DNA of 64,000 nt from Pterobdella sp. o SKG-2022 (Eukaryota; Annelida; Clitellata; Hirudinida; Piscicolidae): contig OZ038320.1 of the NCBI GenBank assembly GCA_964035795.1, positions 15,592,775-15,656,774 on the forward strand, written 5' to 3'. Positions within the stretch are counted from its first letter, which is position 1; the number at the start of each line of letters is the position of its first letter. This document shows, in pieces, positions 10,060-21,584 of this stretch. The notes under the pieces were generated by a model. It saw only the letters and a program-made list of their open reading frames with translations, was not told where the DNA came from and did no database searches. Both the position numbers and the translations under genes were made by a program.

Positions 10060-11130
10060 AAAGAAGGCAAAGACTCAATCATGAAACCTAAAAACAATAG
10101 ATCTCTTGAATATGATAAAATTCAAGCTGAATTAATAAAACTTTTACATATAACAACAATTCACTCATATTATGTGTGCACGATGGGTGGAATATTTCAA
10201 GAAAACGCTTAACCCACCAGCATCATCCGTTCCACCTGTCATCCCACCACCTAGCATGCTTCACGACATTAACACCAACTTTCCGAGCAAGACTGAGATT
10301 GTCAAGATTATCAAGTCCCTCAAGTCAATAAAGATAGCCTGTCCAGATGGAATTCCATCTGAAGCTCTAAAGACCGACATTTAGACCTCAACTAAAAGAC
10401 TACATCCTCTTCTATGCAAGATCTAGGAACCTGAGCGAGTGCCAGATGACTGGAAAAGAGAACACCTTGTGAAGCTGCCAAAAAAATGGGACCTTTCATC
10501 TTGCAACAACTGGCTAAAGGAATCATGTTTTTGTCTATTCTCGTCAAAATACTGAGCAGAATCCTCCTTGAGAGACTGAAAAGCGCCTTGGACAAAACAC
10601 TTCAGGAAAAACAAGCAGGCTTCCGACAAGATCGCTCATGCACGGATCACATTGCAACCATGCGCATCATCATCGAGCAGTCCCTCGAGTGGCAGATCCC
10701 CCTGTACGCAGTCTTCGTCGACTTTCAAAAAGCTTTTGACAGTGTTGACCGAGATGTCATCTGAAGACTGATGCACCAGTACGGCTTTCCACCAAAGTTT
10801 ATAAACATCATCCAGCAAATGTACGAAGACGCTACCTGTCAAGTGATCCACGACGGAAAACTAACGGAACCTTTCAGCGTACAAACTGGCGTCCGTCAGG
10901 GTTGTTTACTTTCACCGATCATTTTCCTGATGGTAGTTGATTGGGTCATGAGGCAGTCCACAGCAGAGCAGAAAACAGGCATCCAGTGGACCTTCAACAA
11001 ACAGCTGGAAGACCTAGACTTCGCAGACGACATAAACCTTCTTTCCCACAAGCAGCAAGATGCGCAAAAGAAACTATGTCGTGTGGCAGAAGAAGCTGAA
11101 AAAACAGGACTTCAAATAGATGGTTGATTT
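10060..11130 (+). pseudogene. LINE reverse transcriptase fragment (RTE-related)
   Basis: A linker with CARWVEYFKKTLNPPAS leads into reverse transcriptase fingers (ACPDGIPSEALK) and then, after stops near 10381 and a frameshift near 10480, KQAGFRQDRSCTDHI, motif A VFVDFQKAFDSVDRDVI (10710-10760), GVRQGCLLSP (motif B) and [16 protein letters not shown] (motif C, about 11010). A stop separates motif A from the next piece. It is truncated just after motif C at 11127, where an oppositely oriented R4-like fragment starts. The minus-strand piece at 34.64-34.92 kb shares the QWAEYFKKTFNRPAP linker and belongs to the same family. Confidence 0.75.
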
Positions 11131-11880
11131 TTTCTTTATTTGCAAAGCTGTAACAATGTCTTGTAGCTTTCAGTATCTGCGTTAGAGGAATGAGGGCTAT
11201 GACAAAAAAAAGTGGAGATAATGAGTCTCCTTGGAATATTCCTCTCTTTATTTCTACTTCACCCAGATTTTCATTGTTACAGGTCAATTTTACCCGCCAG
11301 TTTTTCATTGTGGATTGCAAGAAGGTTATCAGTTTTATATTCAGCCCAAGTGAATAAAGGCAGTCTATTATCCAGGAGTGGGGCAGCATATCGAACGCTT
11401 TTTGGTAATCAATCCAGCCCATTGCTAGATTTTTCTTTCTCGTTTTTACCTCTTTCAGTATCATCTTGTCTATGTATAACTGATCTCCTGTTTCTCTGCT
11501 TTTCCTTCTGCATCCATTTTGTTCTTTTGGGAGAAACTAGTTGTTTTCCAAAAAGGCGTAGATCTCATATGTTAGTAACGCTGTCACTATTTTCCAACAT
11601 AATGGTAGGCATGTAATTGGCCTATAGTTGCTTGCGAACGTTCTTTTTGATTTATCTTTTTGTATCAAAACCGTTCGGCTTTTTTTCATCCACACTGGCG
11701 TTGTTCCTTTGTAGCATTCTGCTAGATATTTTACTAATCATTGATGCATGGACTTGAAGTTTTTTAGCAAAAACCCTTGAACACCGTCTGGTCCAAATGC
11801 TTTCCAGTTTGGTATTTTCGACAAGAAATTTTGTACTTTTTCAAAATTAATAATAAATTCTTCTTGTTTTGGTTTTCCAT
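11131..11880 (-). pseudogene. R4/Dong-like LINE reverse transcriptase fragment
   Basis: On the minus strand the readable part (about 11464-11160) has [18 protein letters not shown] (motif A), [19 protein letters not shown] (motif B) and then [11 protein letters not shown] leading towards the missing motif C. Upstream pieces in shifted frames include KHLDQTVFKGF, KKAERF and [15 protein letters not shown]. Motif C (MDD in this clade) is cut off by the junction with the plus-strand LINE at 11.13 kb. The phrase WIDYQKAFD...HSWI is typical of R4/Dong elements. Confidence 0.7.
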
Positions 11881-11886
11881 TCATTG

Positions 11887-11890
11887 AAGA

Positions 11891-11928
<38 letters not shown>

Positions 11929-11946
11929 ATTAGTATTATTATTAAA
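11887..11946. repeat. ATT microsatellite
   Basis: About fifteen ATT units with two interruptions (AATATTAGT). It lies at the 5' side of the minus-strand R4-like fragment. The open frames through it are low-complexity artefacts. Confidence 0.9.
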
Positions 11947-12108
11947 GGCATACGAATAATCTATCAAAAATATCATCACACCTATCACAGTAAAATTAAA
12001 ATAAGAATAAAAATGTATATATTGAATATATTTTCGAGCAACAATCAGAACGAAAAAATAAAATAAAATGGGATTATTGTTGGAAGAAATAGTTGAAGTT
12101 AATTGTTT

Positions 12109-14522
12109 CAACGATAAGTTTCTATTGTTTTCTGTCTTCTGCTATCTTGCGAAGTTCAGTTAAATCGTCTATAGTAGATAGCTTTAGTGGTATTTTGAGG
12201 TTCTCACGTGAAGCAATTGTTTCGGCTCTTTTTAGGTCTTCTGATAAGACAGTTGGTAGTGTTATACAAGGTCTTCCCCTGAAACCAGGGTATTTTGTTT
12301 CGATATTTTTGAAGTATATGTCCATTGCTTTCTTGGCTGGCAAGTTTTCATCCGATCTTAGACTCCACCGTAGTTTAGCGGCATGTTGGCTTATAGGAAT
12401 ACTCTTGGTTTTTTCATAAAGTGTTTTTTTACTGATAACTCTAGGATAAGTAATTCCCATTAGTTTTCTTATTTGTTTTCTGTGAGTTGCCAAGATTTTG
12501 TTTTGAGAGCACATATTTTCCAGTTATATGTGAGTATAAGACTAAGGCTTTGTAGAGATTTTTTTTTTCTTTCTGACACTTCTTTAGTTTTTTCCCATAA
12601 GCTTGATAGCTTTCCAAACGCGATAGAAGAGAGTGTCTGTCTTCGTCATCTCCTAGCAAAGTACAAAGTTTTTTTCTGAGTCTCCACGATTCATCTTTGC
12701 TTCTTTCGAGATTGGTGATTTCTGTTTTAGACAGGTTGCATCTAAGGTTCCATTTTTGAAAAGTTTTGTTTATTATACTGATACATGATTTAACAGCCTT
12801 GTCGTTTTCAACTATGTGGTCAATTTTATCTGCGTAGATCATTTCAAGTAGGATTTCGTTTTTGAGCTAAAATCGAGCTTCTCTGAGAGCCGCTTCCAAG
12901 TATGCCACAAAAAGAATGGGACTGAGTCCATCTCCTTCAGGAGATCCTATTTCGGTATTGACTCTGATTTTTATACTTCAAAAACGAACGTTTATTCCAG
13001 TACCATTTAATAGTGTGTATATTATCCTGAGATCGTTATGTTTTATTATGTTTTTCAGTATCTCCAATAATTTTTCCCGATCTATAGTGTCGAAAGCACT
13101 ACTTAGGCCTATTTCCAGTATTTTGAAACTTTTTTTCTTTTATTTGTGTTAATGCGCTTAGCCATTTGTGGGTCCATACTATATCACTTGTACTTCTACC
13201 TCGGTGATATGCGGATTGAGAAACCGAAAGATATGCATCAACATCGTCTCTAATTCTTATAAAAGCTATTGTTGACAGGGTTTTTCTAATCGTGGACAAA
13301 AGTATTATAGATCTGAGATTATCGATATTTTCTTTTGGTGTATTGGGTTTTTGCAGAAGGAATAAGTTCCTCCGATCAGTAATATTTTCTGTGGGTTTTT
13401 GCTCATTTACAGTTTCATTGAGTAGTTCAGTTAAAGTGCAGATTTGATTTGTTCTGCTTTGATGTTGTCAAGGCCACATGCTTTTCCATTTTTCAGACAT
13501 GATATTTCTGTCTTGACTTCGTCTTCAGTGATGTTTGTTTGGTTGTTGTTGGTTGGTGGTGTAAAAGTCTTGTTGGTGATTGGGTGTTTGTACTTTGAGT
13601 GGAAACATTCAGAGACAATTTTTGTTTTGATTTTGGGAGATATTATTATTTTTCCGTTATTGTCTTTGATTATTGGTTTCATGCTTTGTTTCATATGTAG
13701 TTTTTTTGTGGCTTCAAACATTTTTTTTGTTATTGAGGTGTCATTTATGATGTTAATTATTTGATCAATATTACTATTTCTTACTGATTGACAGGAAATT
13801 TTCAATTGTTTTTGAATAAGATTACGTTTGTGTTTCAGTAGTTTAACCTTCAGAGGGTTTTTTTCGTTCATTATATTTAACCTTAGTTGTTTTTGAAGGA
13901 TAGAGAGTTGTTTTAAATGTCAGCTGTCATTTTTTGTTTGAATGAGGTGTTGGAAATGAAAAGGTTTCGACTGCATGCAAAAATGATCATTGCTTGCCCA
14001 TTGTCATTTTTTGAGCCTCGGGAGTATCTGCCGGCACAGGATTCTTTGCATTTACTGCCAAGCTTACTATTGAAATTCCCTGCAATAATGATCAGCTCAT
14101 ACTTGTATTCATCAAGTATTTCTTCTAGAAGGTCATATGTGGCACCCCTGCTTGATCTTCCATCTTTTTTGGTTTATTTGGGATGTTGGGAGGTAAACAT
14201 TGATAGTAATGAGCTTAGTTTTGGTTTTTTCAAAATTATTCATTTCAGAAACGCAGATTCTATCAGTAACATATCTGATCTTTTCAACCGAGTTTTTATA
14301 TCTCGGTCTAAAGGCAAATCCTTGTCCATAATGACTTTTTTTGTGTTCTAAGATATGAAAATAAAAGCCGTTTTTGCTTGTCCATTCCGTCGAAGGTGAT
14401 TTTGTTTCCTCTAATGCTACAATGTCCAAATGATATTTTTGGCAATCATATTCCAGATTATTTTTTGCCCTTTCTTCTTTGATGCCTCGTATGTTGAATG
14501 TAGCAATACGCATTATCTTCAA
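12109..14522 (-). mobile_element. LINE, nearly full length, decayed (minus strand)
   Basis: Read on the minus strand it begins with an endonuclease (RIATFNIRGIKEERAKNNL, about 14510; ALEETKSP; ITINVYLPTSQ). A basic linker follows (13871-13431, MKQSMKPIIKDNNGK), then reverse transcriptase fingers (KNGKACGLDNIKAEQ), LLSTIRKTLSTIAF...SQSAYHRGRSTSDIVWTH (13299-13150), a YAD box at about 12835 and a C-terminal region (RKLMGITYPRVISKKTLYEKT; FRGRPCITLPTVLSEDL). At least six frameshifts or stops break it. The active-site box reads YADK instead of YADD. The fragments at 31.2-31.9 kb and 49.86-50.66 kb are from the same family. Confidence 0.75.
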
Positions 14523-14523
14523 A

Positions 14524-16525
14524 TCAAATTTCGTATATAGACTTTAAGTTTCAGTTTCTTAGTTTCAATTTTATATGGTTTTAATGTTTTATATAAAGAA
14601 TAAAAAAAATTGAATATTTCACTGCGATTTAGACAAATATTTAAAGAAAAATTAAACTCTCGTCTGTCACGACAAGGAACCAAAGATATAATAAGATATA
14701 ATATTATTATCAAGTACGAAGCTTTTCATTAGCAGTTTTGCAAAAAGTTTCGTACTTCATAATAAAAAATATTGGGGTTCAAAATTATGTCAATTTGTAT
14801 ATTTTTATCAGTTTTAATCTTCAAGCCATTTTCGTATTCTATCAATTTTTATACTCTATTGTATATATTGTATAAATTTTCATATGTCAATGTCCAATCT
14901 TACTAATATGAGACACTAAGACTGGACGAAAATCATCATCATCATCATCATAATGTATAAGTTTCATCTTGTGTAAATTTTCATACTGTTATAATTTTAA
15001 TATTGTACTAACTTTCATAACGGTATTAAAATAACTTAATTTGTACTTAACAATCATTATCAGACAATAAATGTCTCCAGTATTTCCGCTTTGTGCTATC
15101 AAGAAATTTAATGAACAAAAATATAAAATAATGAAACTGTCCCAGTTATTAAAATTCTTTTATAATCACTAAACAAGAAGTTGGTGAAAACAATGAAATT
15201 TCTTCAATCAATAAAATTTTCAAATAATCACAATACAAAAAGTTTTTTTTTTTGAAACTGATCATGAAACCATTGATAATTAAAACTATTTTTAACTTTT
15301 CAAAGTAATATCATGATTCTATTAATGATAACCGTTCAATGAACTTTTTTATTTTTGTTATGCTTGCTTTTATTGTGATAGTTTTATAATAGCTCTCGCG
15401 TCACCATGGTATGTAATAACATGTGATATATGCTGTACGAAGTGAAATATTATTTTTATTACAATTCTATTAGAATTCTTCTCTGAAATTGTTCAGTCAT
15501 GTTCAAAAAAAATTTTAATGGTGATTAATTGGAAACCTTTCAATTATGTTTGCGCCCTTCACCAGTTTAATGTAGTATCGTCACCTCGATGACATTTATG
15601 CTTGTCAATATGTGGTATTTATTATCTGTTAAATTGAATTTCACTTCTATAAGCGTTTATAAGTTTTTTCTATTTTTTTTGTATCTTCTTATTCTTCGTT
15701 CATTTTTCCCTTTAGTTTTATCAAAATGCAGTATATCACTTTTACCCACAGTCAAACATGATGGAAATAATGCTCAAAATAATTTTGAACCAACTAAAAT
15801 AACTGATCATTGTAAAGACTTCAAGTTTATGCATACGTATGAAACAATAACAATGAACAACACTGAAAAAGTCACATTTCATGGGTATTTCTTTCTTACA
15901 AACACACAGTAACACACAAGGTAAAAAAATATTTACAATCAAAAACATTGCCTTTTATTGCTCTACAGAACATAGATTTGTAGACATTTTATACACAAAG
16001 AAAAAAAAAAGTATGAAAGGATAGACAAAAAAGGGATTTACCAACTAATATGATTATGCGATAATATAAAATCGTACATTAACTAAATTAAAGCCAAGAT
16101 CAAGCAGCACAAGGCATTACATCAAAGAAGCCAGTATCTTCTATATTAGGTATAACCAAACATGACCGCCAATGCAGTCAACAAAAAAATAAATTGGGAA
16201 AAGCAAAATATAATAAAAATATTCTCGAATTTATTTAAAAAAAGTTTAAAAATCAAAAAAAAAATTAATAGTGGCTAAAATGACCCCCAATGCTTTGTAA
16301 ACACCCAGGCCAGAAATCCACTATTAAAAAATTTTAATATAGAAAAGAAAAAGGAGAAAAATTAGTAAGAGAAGCAGGAGTTTAATCTATGAAATATAAT
16401 ACAATTCCATTTTAAACAATATAATAACTTGAATTATGATACTTTTTGACCAATAAAAATTAACATAAACTTAATACACGATTATTTTTTCTTTTAGAGA
16501 CATCGTAAGTATCTTGTATTTTAAA
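14524..16525. other. AT-rich spacer without recognisable genes
   Basis: I see no supported gene here. An inverted repeat with arms AAGTACGAA (14712-14720) and TTCGTACTT (14749-14757) can form a hairpin. A short ATC run sits at about 14932-14952. The open frame at 15589-15912 is hydrophobic, with no motif. Confidence 0.6.
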
Positions 16526-16530
16526 TTTCA

Positions 16531-16630
16531 GTTTTTATTCTTCGAAAAATGAGGATTTTAAAGATACTTTATTTTAAAGAAACTAAAAGTTTCGATAAGT
16601 GCAATCTTATCATAATTCATTAGTGAGTTA
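16531..16630 (-). repeat. Left inverted terminal-type repeat of the PLE
   Basis: The reverse complement matches 17801-17885 across TAACTCACTAATGAATTATG, the hairpin, and TTTTTCGAAGAATAAAAA, apart from one internal 14-15 base insertion and a few substitutions. Confidence 0.8.
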
Positions 16631-16670
16631 TCTATGATTATTCCTTTATATAAAGGAATAATCATAGATA
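16629..16670. repeat. Perfect 42-bp palindrome
   Basis: The half-site TATCTATGATTATTCCTTTA is mirrored exactly around the centre ATAT-type core, giving two 21-base arms with no loop and no mismatch. It starts at the edge of the left PLE repeat. A perfect arm is striking in a region where coding sequence has decayed, and suggests a recent origin or correction between the arms. Confidence 0.9.
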
Positions 16671-16810
16671 GTTAAGTAAGAGATTAAAATTTGTTTTAAG
16701 AAAGATTGTAATAAAAGTTCTTGTATTTATTTCAAAAAATCTTTATTTATCTTCTTTCATGTTTTTTATTTTTTTTTAATTTTTTTTAGAAGAGGATCTT
16801 GTTAGTTGTT

Positions 16811-17041
16811 TTAGTTGTTTTTTAATATTTTAATTATTTTCGGTTTCTTCCAATCTATATGTCCTGTTGGGCAGTTTTTCGCATGCTTGCTTATGCCACT
16901 AATATGTTCAGCTAACTTATTGGACTCAACATCAGCCTTGTGTTGTTTCATTCTAGTGGCTATGTTGACCCTTGTTTGTCCGATGTATACTTTTTTCGGA
17001 TCACAACTGCAATTTACATTGTAAACACTTTTTCTTGCCAT
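16811..17041 (-). pseudogene. GIY-YIG endonuclease domain of a Penelope-like element
   Basis: A 76-residue open frame holds VYNVNCSCDPKKVYIGQTR (the GIY...YIG signature), then TRMKQHKADVE with the catalytic Arg region, and HISGISKHAKNC. In Penelope-like elements this C-terminal nuclease nicks DNA for insertion. The catalytic Glu region that should follow is weak. It is separated from the reverse transcriptase remnant by about 250 bases with no continuous frame. Confidence 0.8.
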
Positions 17042-17249
17042 TTTTTCTATTTTTTGTTAATGGCACAAGATGTTTTCCAGTTTTGTATTTGGATGGGTGT
17101 GAAAGACTACATGATTATCTGTGAAACCTTTTGTTAATTGGTGGCCTATTTTTTTTATGTATGGTAATGAAACCCATGTAGTTTTTTTTATTGTATTGTT
17201 TTTTGTCTATTTCTTAATCTCAATCTGTTAGTATTCTGGGAATTCCTAA

Positions 17250-17808
17250 TTTTTTCTTTTTTGCTGGTTTAAGGCTTCCTGGATGGTGTGGTCTATATAT
17301 ATATATTTGTGATCGTAACCATCAGGCTGAGGCCTATAGGCTCTGAATTTTCTATGTTGTAAAGTTTGTTATTATATGTGAACTGTGATGTGAGGCCGAG
17401 TTCCATTGAGTCTTTTATGTCTTTTGTAGTTATTTTTGTAACTTTTTTTATTATTTTATGTTTTTCTATTTTCTTTTTTATTATATCTAAGTATGTTTTG
17501 AAGGGGATTGATGGATATAAAGCTTCTGCGTCATAGCTTATCATATATTCAACTTTTTTCAGTTTGATCTTTTTTATGTTTTCTATGAAGTTTTGGGAGT
17601 TCTTTCATGTGTATTTGGGTTCTTCTATTGATGTTGTAATTATTGGTACTATGAAGGAAGCTAAGGCTTCTTGGGGGCAAATCTTATGTGCTATTATATT
17701 TCTGGCTAGGTACTTTTTTTCTGGTTTGTGTGCTTTTATTACTGTACGCGCAAATAGGGTTGTTGATCCAGAAGGATAAATATTTTTATAATTCTCACAA
17801 TAACTCAC
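17250..17808 (-). pseudogene. Penelope-like reverse transcriptase, internally deleted
   Basis: Minus-strand frames read IKAHKPEKKYLARNI with FIVPIITTSIEEPK (the PKIHKP...R.I region), then MISYDAEALYPSIPF (motif A with catalytic Asp, about 17530) and EPIGLSLMVTITNIYI (motif B, usually LPMGSPLSPxLANIYM, about 17300). The catalytic Asp-Asp box and thumb are missing: the sequence jumps towards the GIY-YIG domain. It is therefore a non-autonomous deletion derivative. Confidence 0.75.
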
Positions 17809-17885
17809 TAATGAATTATGATAAGATTGTACTTATCGAAAATTTTAGTTTCTTTAAAATCTTCATTTTTCGAAGAATAAAAAAG
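17801..17885 (+). repeat. Right inverted terminal-type repeat of the PLE
   Basis: Matches the reverse complement of 16531-16630. Because the pair is inverted, the hairpin motif of each copy points away from the coding remnant. Confidence 0.8.
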
Positions 17886-17981
17886 ATTATTTTTTATTTA
17901 AAGAATTTTAATTTTTAAATATTTATTATTTTATTTCTATGTTTTTTCATATATTCTTTGTTCGAAAATTTGGTGATCAAT

Positions 17982-18070
17982 TGCAAAAACATATTAAACA
18001 AATGCAAAAACGTATTAATCAAATGCAAAAATGTATTAATTGAATGCAAAATTTGGTGCGCAACTGCAAA
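17982..18070. repeat. Short tandem repeat, 21-bp unit
   Basis: Three clear units (GCAAAAACATATTAAACAAAT and close variants) are followed by two diverged units starting GCAAAATTTGG and GCAAAGATTTG. The array is next to the PLE's right repeat. Confidence 0.7.
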
Positions 18071-19990
18071 GATTTGCTACGCAATAGAGAAACCCTATAA
18101 TGTAGGTTAGACTTACGAAAAGCGTGATTTTGATTAATAAATATTTCATTCTATTACTTTGAATTCAACAATTTATTTATGAAATTTCAATAGAAATTTC
18201 AATATAGAGTTAAAACAAAGAAGTAATTTTTGGTATATTGAAAGTTGACTTTCTGACATGATCAAAGGCCAAAATTTCGGCTTTTTCTTCTGTTGTTAAA
18301 TTACTTCAAAAAAACATATTTTTTAAAAAATAGAATGAAAAATATTTCAATATAGTTTTTCATATGCTAATACATAATTGAAAGCTTTATAAGTTTCTCT
18401 AATGTCCGTATCTTATAAAATTACGGGGCGCTTACGAGTGGTAATTTGGACTTTTTCTCGATATATTCAAAGCTTGAAAAAAATGCAAATACGCAAATTG
18501 AACAGATGTATCTTTTTTCTATACAATATAAAGTTTTCTCGAAAAATGCTTAAAATCTAACGATTAATTCAATGAATCATGCGTGGTCATTTAGCAATTT
18601 CGTATTCTGTAGTTGACAACATTGAACGCTCGTCTGATATGATATTGGAAATGTGAAGATTAAGACGGCATAATTGCCGAGCATTTTTAATATACAGATG
18701 GAAAAACATCAAATATTTAAAACTGATGTTCGTTTAAATATATAAATTAAAAAAAAACATTTAATGTAGCAATTTTAAGTAAATCTACAATTTTCTCTAA
18801 AGTAAGCAAAAAAAATTTTTGAAATCAAAATTTCATATCTTCCATTAGCTCAGACAACATTTTACGAGAAATTAAAGTTTTTTGATGTGAGTTTTTAATA
18901 TTTAGATAACAAAAACATTTATTAGCTCAACCAATAGAATACATAACAATTTCAACCCTTGTGGAAGGCTAAAAATCGAAGTGGTAGGTTATGATATGAA
19001 AAGATTTTCCCCTATTTTATTAATTAAAAAAATATTCAAACATAAATTTTCGGGGATATTTAATTTGTTAAAAACATTTTTTTTAAATGCAACCGAAGAA
19101 GCATACTGATATATTTTTTTCAGAATGTTGTTTTTTATTTGAGTTATTTTATAAGTGAGACTATTTTAAAAAAAAGAATTAATTTAATCAACAGCATTAT
19201 TTTTTAATTCAGGCCAAACAGTGATTCGATTTTTCAAGGCGAGACCATATATCGCAATGATATAATGTAGCTTTAATGTACTCAAATTGAAATAGTGTTT
19301 GGCTTAAATTGTAATTGATATTCATTTCGAAAAAAAATAAGTTCAATGATTCTCCTTATAAGAGATAGTTTTATTCAATAGAAATGAAGGAAAGCTTTTA
19401 AGCAACAATTTGTTTTTTGAAAAGCTTGCACAATATGAATATCCAACAAATGCGACTATAAGTAATTGCTTCTGATTGTGTAAGCCACGGATTTTTTATT
19501 GGGTATAATAACTGAAAAAAAAATTGTATACAAATATAAAAAACAATTAAAAAAAATAAAACATTTTGCACTACACCAATAACAAAAAAAATGAGGTTAT
19601 AAATAAAAGGATTAGGAAGAATGTTGATTATAATGGCAAACACTAGTGTGCTAAAATTTCCCTACAAATTGCTTCAGTTTCGTAAAGTCAAGTTTTTAAA
19701 AATTTAAATGCCTAATTAAATTTATTTTCCATTCAATATTTTATTTTTCTTTTTAATTTTTTTATTTAATAAAATTTATAATAAAAAAGTTATTTTATTT
19801 TTTAAAAATTTTAATTATTTTAAAACGTTTCTTTTATTCTAATTTATGCTATACTAGCGGTTTTCACTAAATATTTTTTGCACTAGCGATTCTGTCTTAA
19901 AGTTGAAGAAGCGTATGTTAAAAAATGCGTCAGATTGACCCCGCTCCCAGCTTTCTTCTAGCTTGCATTGCCATCGTTTAGTGCTTTGAA
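18071..19990. other. AT-rich spacer without recognisable genes
   Basis: Nothing coding is supported. Open frames are short and hydrophobic or low-complexity (for example 19398-19643, minus strand). No tRNA, rRNA or terminal repeats were seen. Confidence 0.55.
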
Positions 19991-20159
19991 AAAGTTGTTG
20001 TTGTTGTTGCGATTGGGCGGTAACTCCCGATGAGTTGAGGATCCTTACCTTTCTTGTGGAGCTAGATGACCTCTGCTGTGCGCCAAAATTAGGGGAACCA
20101 TTGAGTGGTCCAGCTGGTATTGAAAAATTTGAGGAAGACGAGGAGTGCAGCAGGGAGCA

Positions 20160-20760
20160 GTTATTTTAGCACCTCGAGAGCAATCCCGTCCGGGCTAGCA
20201 GCTTTTCCTGGTTTGAGTTGATGGAGTGCGCGGCGGAGCTCATCGAGAGTAAATGGGCATTCGAGCAATTGCCGTGGGGAGCCCTGTAGTCTACGAGTAT
20301 CTCTTCGAAGTCTTCGTATGGTTTTTTTGATCGACTTATCCGTTTTGCACCCACTCATCCTCGCGTATTCGACGACGAACGCTGTTGCTTTGGCCTTGTC
20401 TAAGGCGTATTCACGTTTGTTATATTTCAGCGCCTTATTCGACTCTTGGGAAGGCGGGCGGGATAATGATTTCACCACTACCCAAGCGGTGCGCTTTGCC
20501 TCGGCCGTCTTCTCAGCTACTTGCTTGGGTTTTTGTAGGTGAGCCGGTCTAGTGGCAGCGTTCAAGTTTCGGCGGAGTTGATTCCTCTCTGAGATGAGTG
20601 ACTTAAACTCCCTATTCATTCACGGAACATTGTTTAGACAAAAAACTTTTTTGGGGATAGCTTCTTCCGCTGCTATTTGAGGATATCGGTGAACGCGTTG
20701 AAAAGACTTTTTGGGAGCGTAGAGAGATCAAGGTTGGAAAGTTCACGAAAGATAGTTCCT
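20160..20760 (-). pseudogene. Linker and reverse transcriptase start of the RNase H LINE
   Basis: It continues the frame of the endonuclease segment beyond the PLE insertion: FRELSNLDLSTLPKS, a stop, then an open 152-residue piece with a basic linker (RRNLNAATRPAHLQKPK; EYALDKAKATAFVVEYA) and the fingers motif LKPGKAASPDGIALEVLK. A stop follows, and the palm is absent. Confidence 0.75.
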
Positions 20761-20763
20761 TTT

Positions 20764-21584
20764 TTTTAAATTGATTCCAGACTGGTTGTTTAATAAAATA
20801 GTCACACTACATATAAGAATACCATATTGTAAAAAGAATGAAATTTTAATTAGGAAATATATCAATAAAATTAGGGAATTTACAAACAATAACATAAAAA
20901 TTACTTATTCTTGGATTACCTCAAAAATAAAAGCATCATTTCCAACTAAAGACAAGTTGACCAACCACTATAACATCATTTACAAAGGAATTTGCAATGG
21001 CAACCAAAGCTATCTAGGTGAAATAGGGAGGAATGCCACAACCAGGTGGAAAGAGCATGAGAGGTTGAAAGGCAATTCAGAACCAGCAAAACATATTGCA
21101 ATAAACCCCGAACACAGTTTCACCTGGATTTTGATTGAAAGAGCACTTCATGAGAATAAGAAAAAGAAATTATTAGAAGCTTACCACATTATGATTAATA
21201 AACCTTCTATTAATGATCAAACGGACATTAAGACTCTTAATTTAAAAATGGTATTACTTAAATGTTTCATTTTTTTTGGTTTAATTATTATGTTTATTTA
21301 TTTTATTTATTGCTACCATCATTTTTTATTTTATCATTAGGATTATTATCATTTTTATTTTAAAATTATTACGATTTGTTCATTTATTTTATTTTTAATT
21401 ATTTTTTCTAACAATTTTTTCCTTTTTTAATTAATTAAGCGTTTGATATTTAAATGTTGATAATGTTTCCATAGAAGTCAGTAACGTCCTTATATTTGTA
21501 CCTCCACTTGATAATTTAAGTTCATTTTACGAGAAGCTTCGTGGAATAAAATAAACTCCTAAAAGTGTTTTTATTTGAATATAT
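20764..21584 (+). mobile_element. Penelope-like element inserted in the RNase H LINE
   Basis: A 5'-truncated PLE is flanked by near-identical 13-base copies: GATAGTTCCTTTT (20751-20763) and GATAGTTCTTTTA (21585-21597), a good target-site duplication. It carries the C-terminal part of the reverse transcriptase and a GIY-YIG nuclease (20771-21340). An AT-rich 3' region ends with the hairpin-type motif at 21503-21545 just before the duplication. That places the hairpin motif at the terminus of a PLE. Confidence 0.8.
20771..21340 (+). pseudogene. Penelope-like C-terminal region with GIY-YIG nuclease
   Basis: This is an open frame of 189 residues. The first 70 are the reverse transcriptase thumb region (TYSWITSKIKASFPTKDKL). 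The nuclease follows: NIIYKGICNGNQSYLGEIGR (I-Y and Y-L-G in place of GIY and YIG), NATTRWKEHERLKGNSEPAKH (catalytic Arg) and FTWILIERALHENKKKKLLEAYHI, which supplies the conserved Glu (usually LEA). The tail is hydrophobic and probably past the true end. The start is set by truncation. Confidence 0.8.

Larger units (their letters stand above)
16531..17885 (-). mobile_element. Penelope-like element between inverted repeats
   Basis: Minus-strand remnants of a Penelope-like reverse transcriptase and GIY-YIG endonuclease (17808-16811) lie between two inverted copies of a roughly 85-100 bp sequence: 16531-16630 and 17801-17885. Each copy has the same order, reading outward: TAACTCACTAATGAATTATG, a GATAAG/CTTATC hairpin, CGAAA, TTTTAGTTTCTTTAAAAT and TCATTTTTCGAAGAATAAAAA. 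The left copy has an extra 14-15 bases. A 42-bp perfect palindrome (16629-16670) adjoins the left copy. Penelope-like elements are known to carry terminal repeats, sometimes inverted. The central reverse transcriptase is deleted. Confidence 0.7.

Noticed and set aside
11869..12111. Asn- or Ile-rich small proteins on both strands
   Set aside because: They are translations of the ATT microsatellite and flanking AT-rich DNA.
15589..15912. Plus-strand 107-residue frame in the 14.5-16.5 kb spacer
   Set aside because: Hydrophobic and AT-driven, with no motif, no splice partners and no similarity I recognise.
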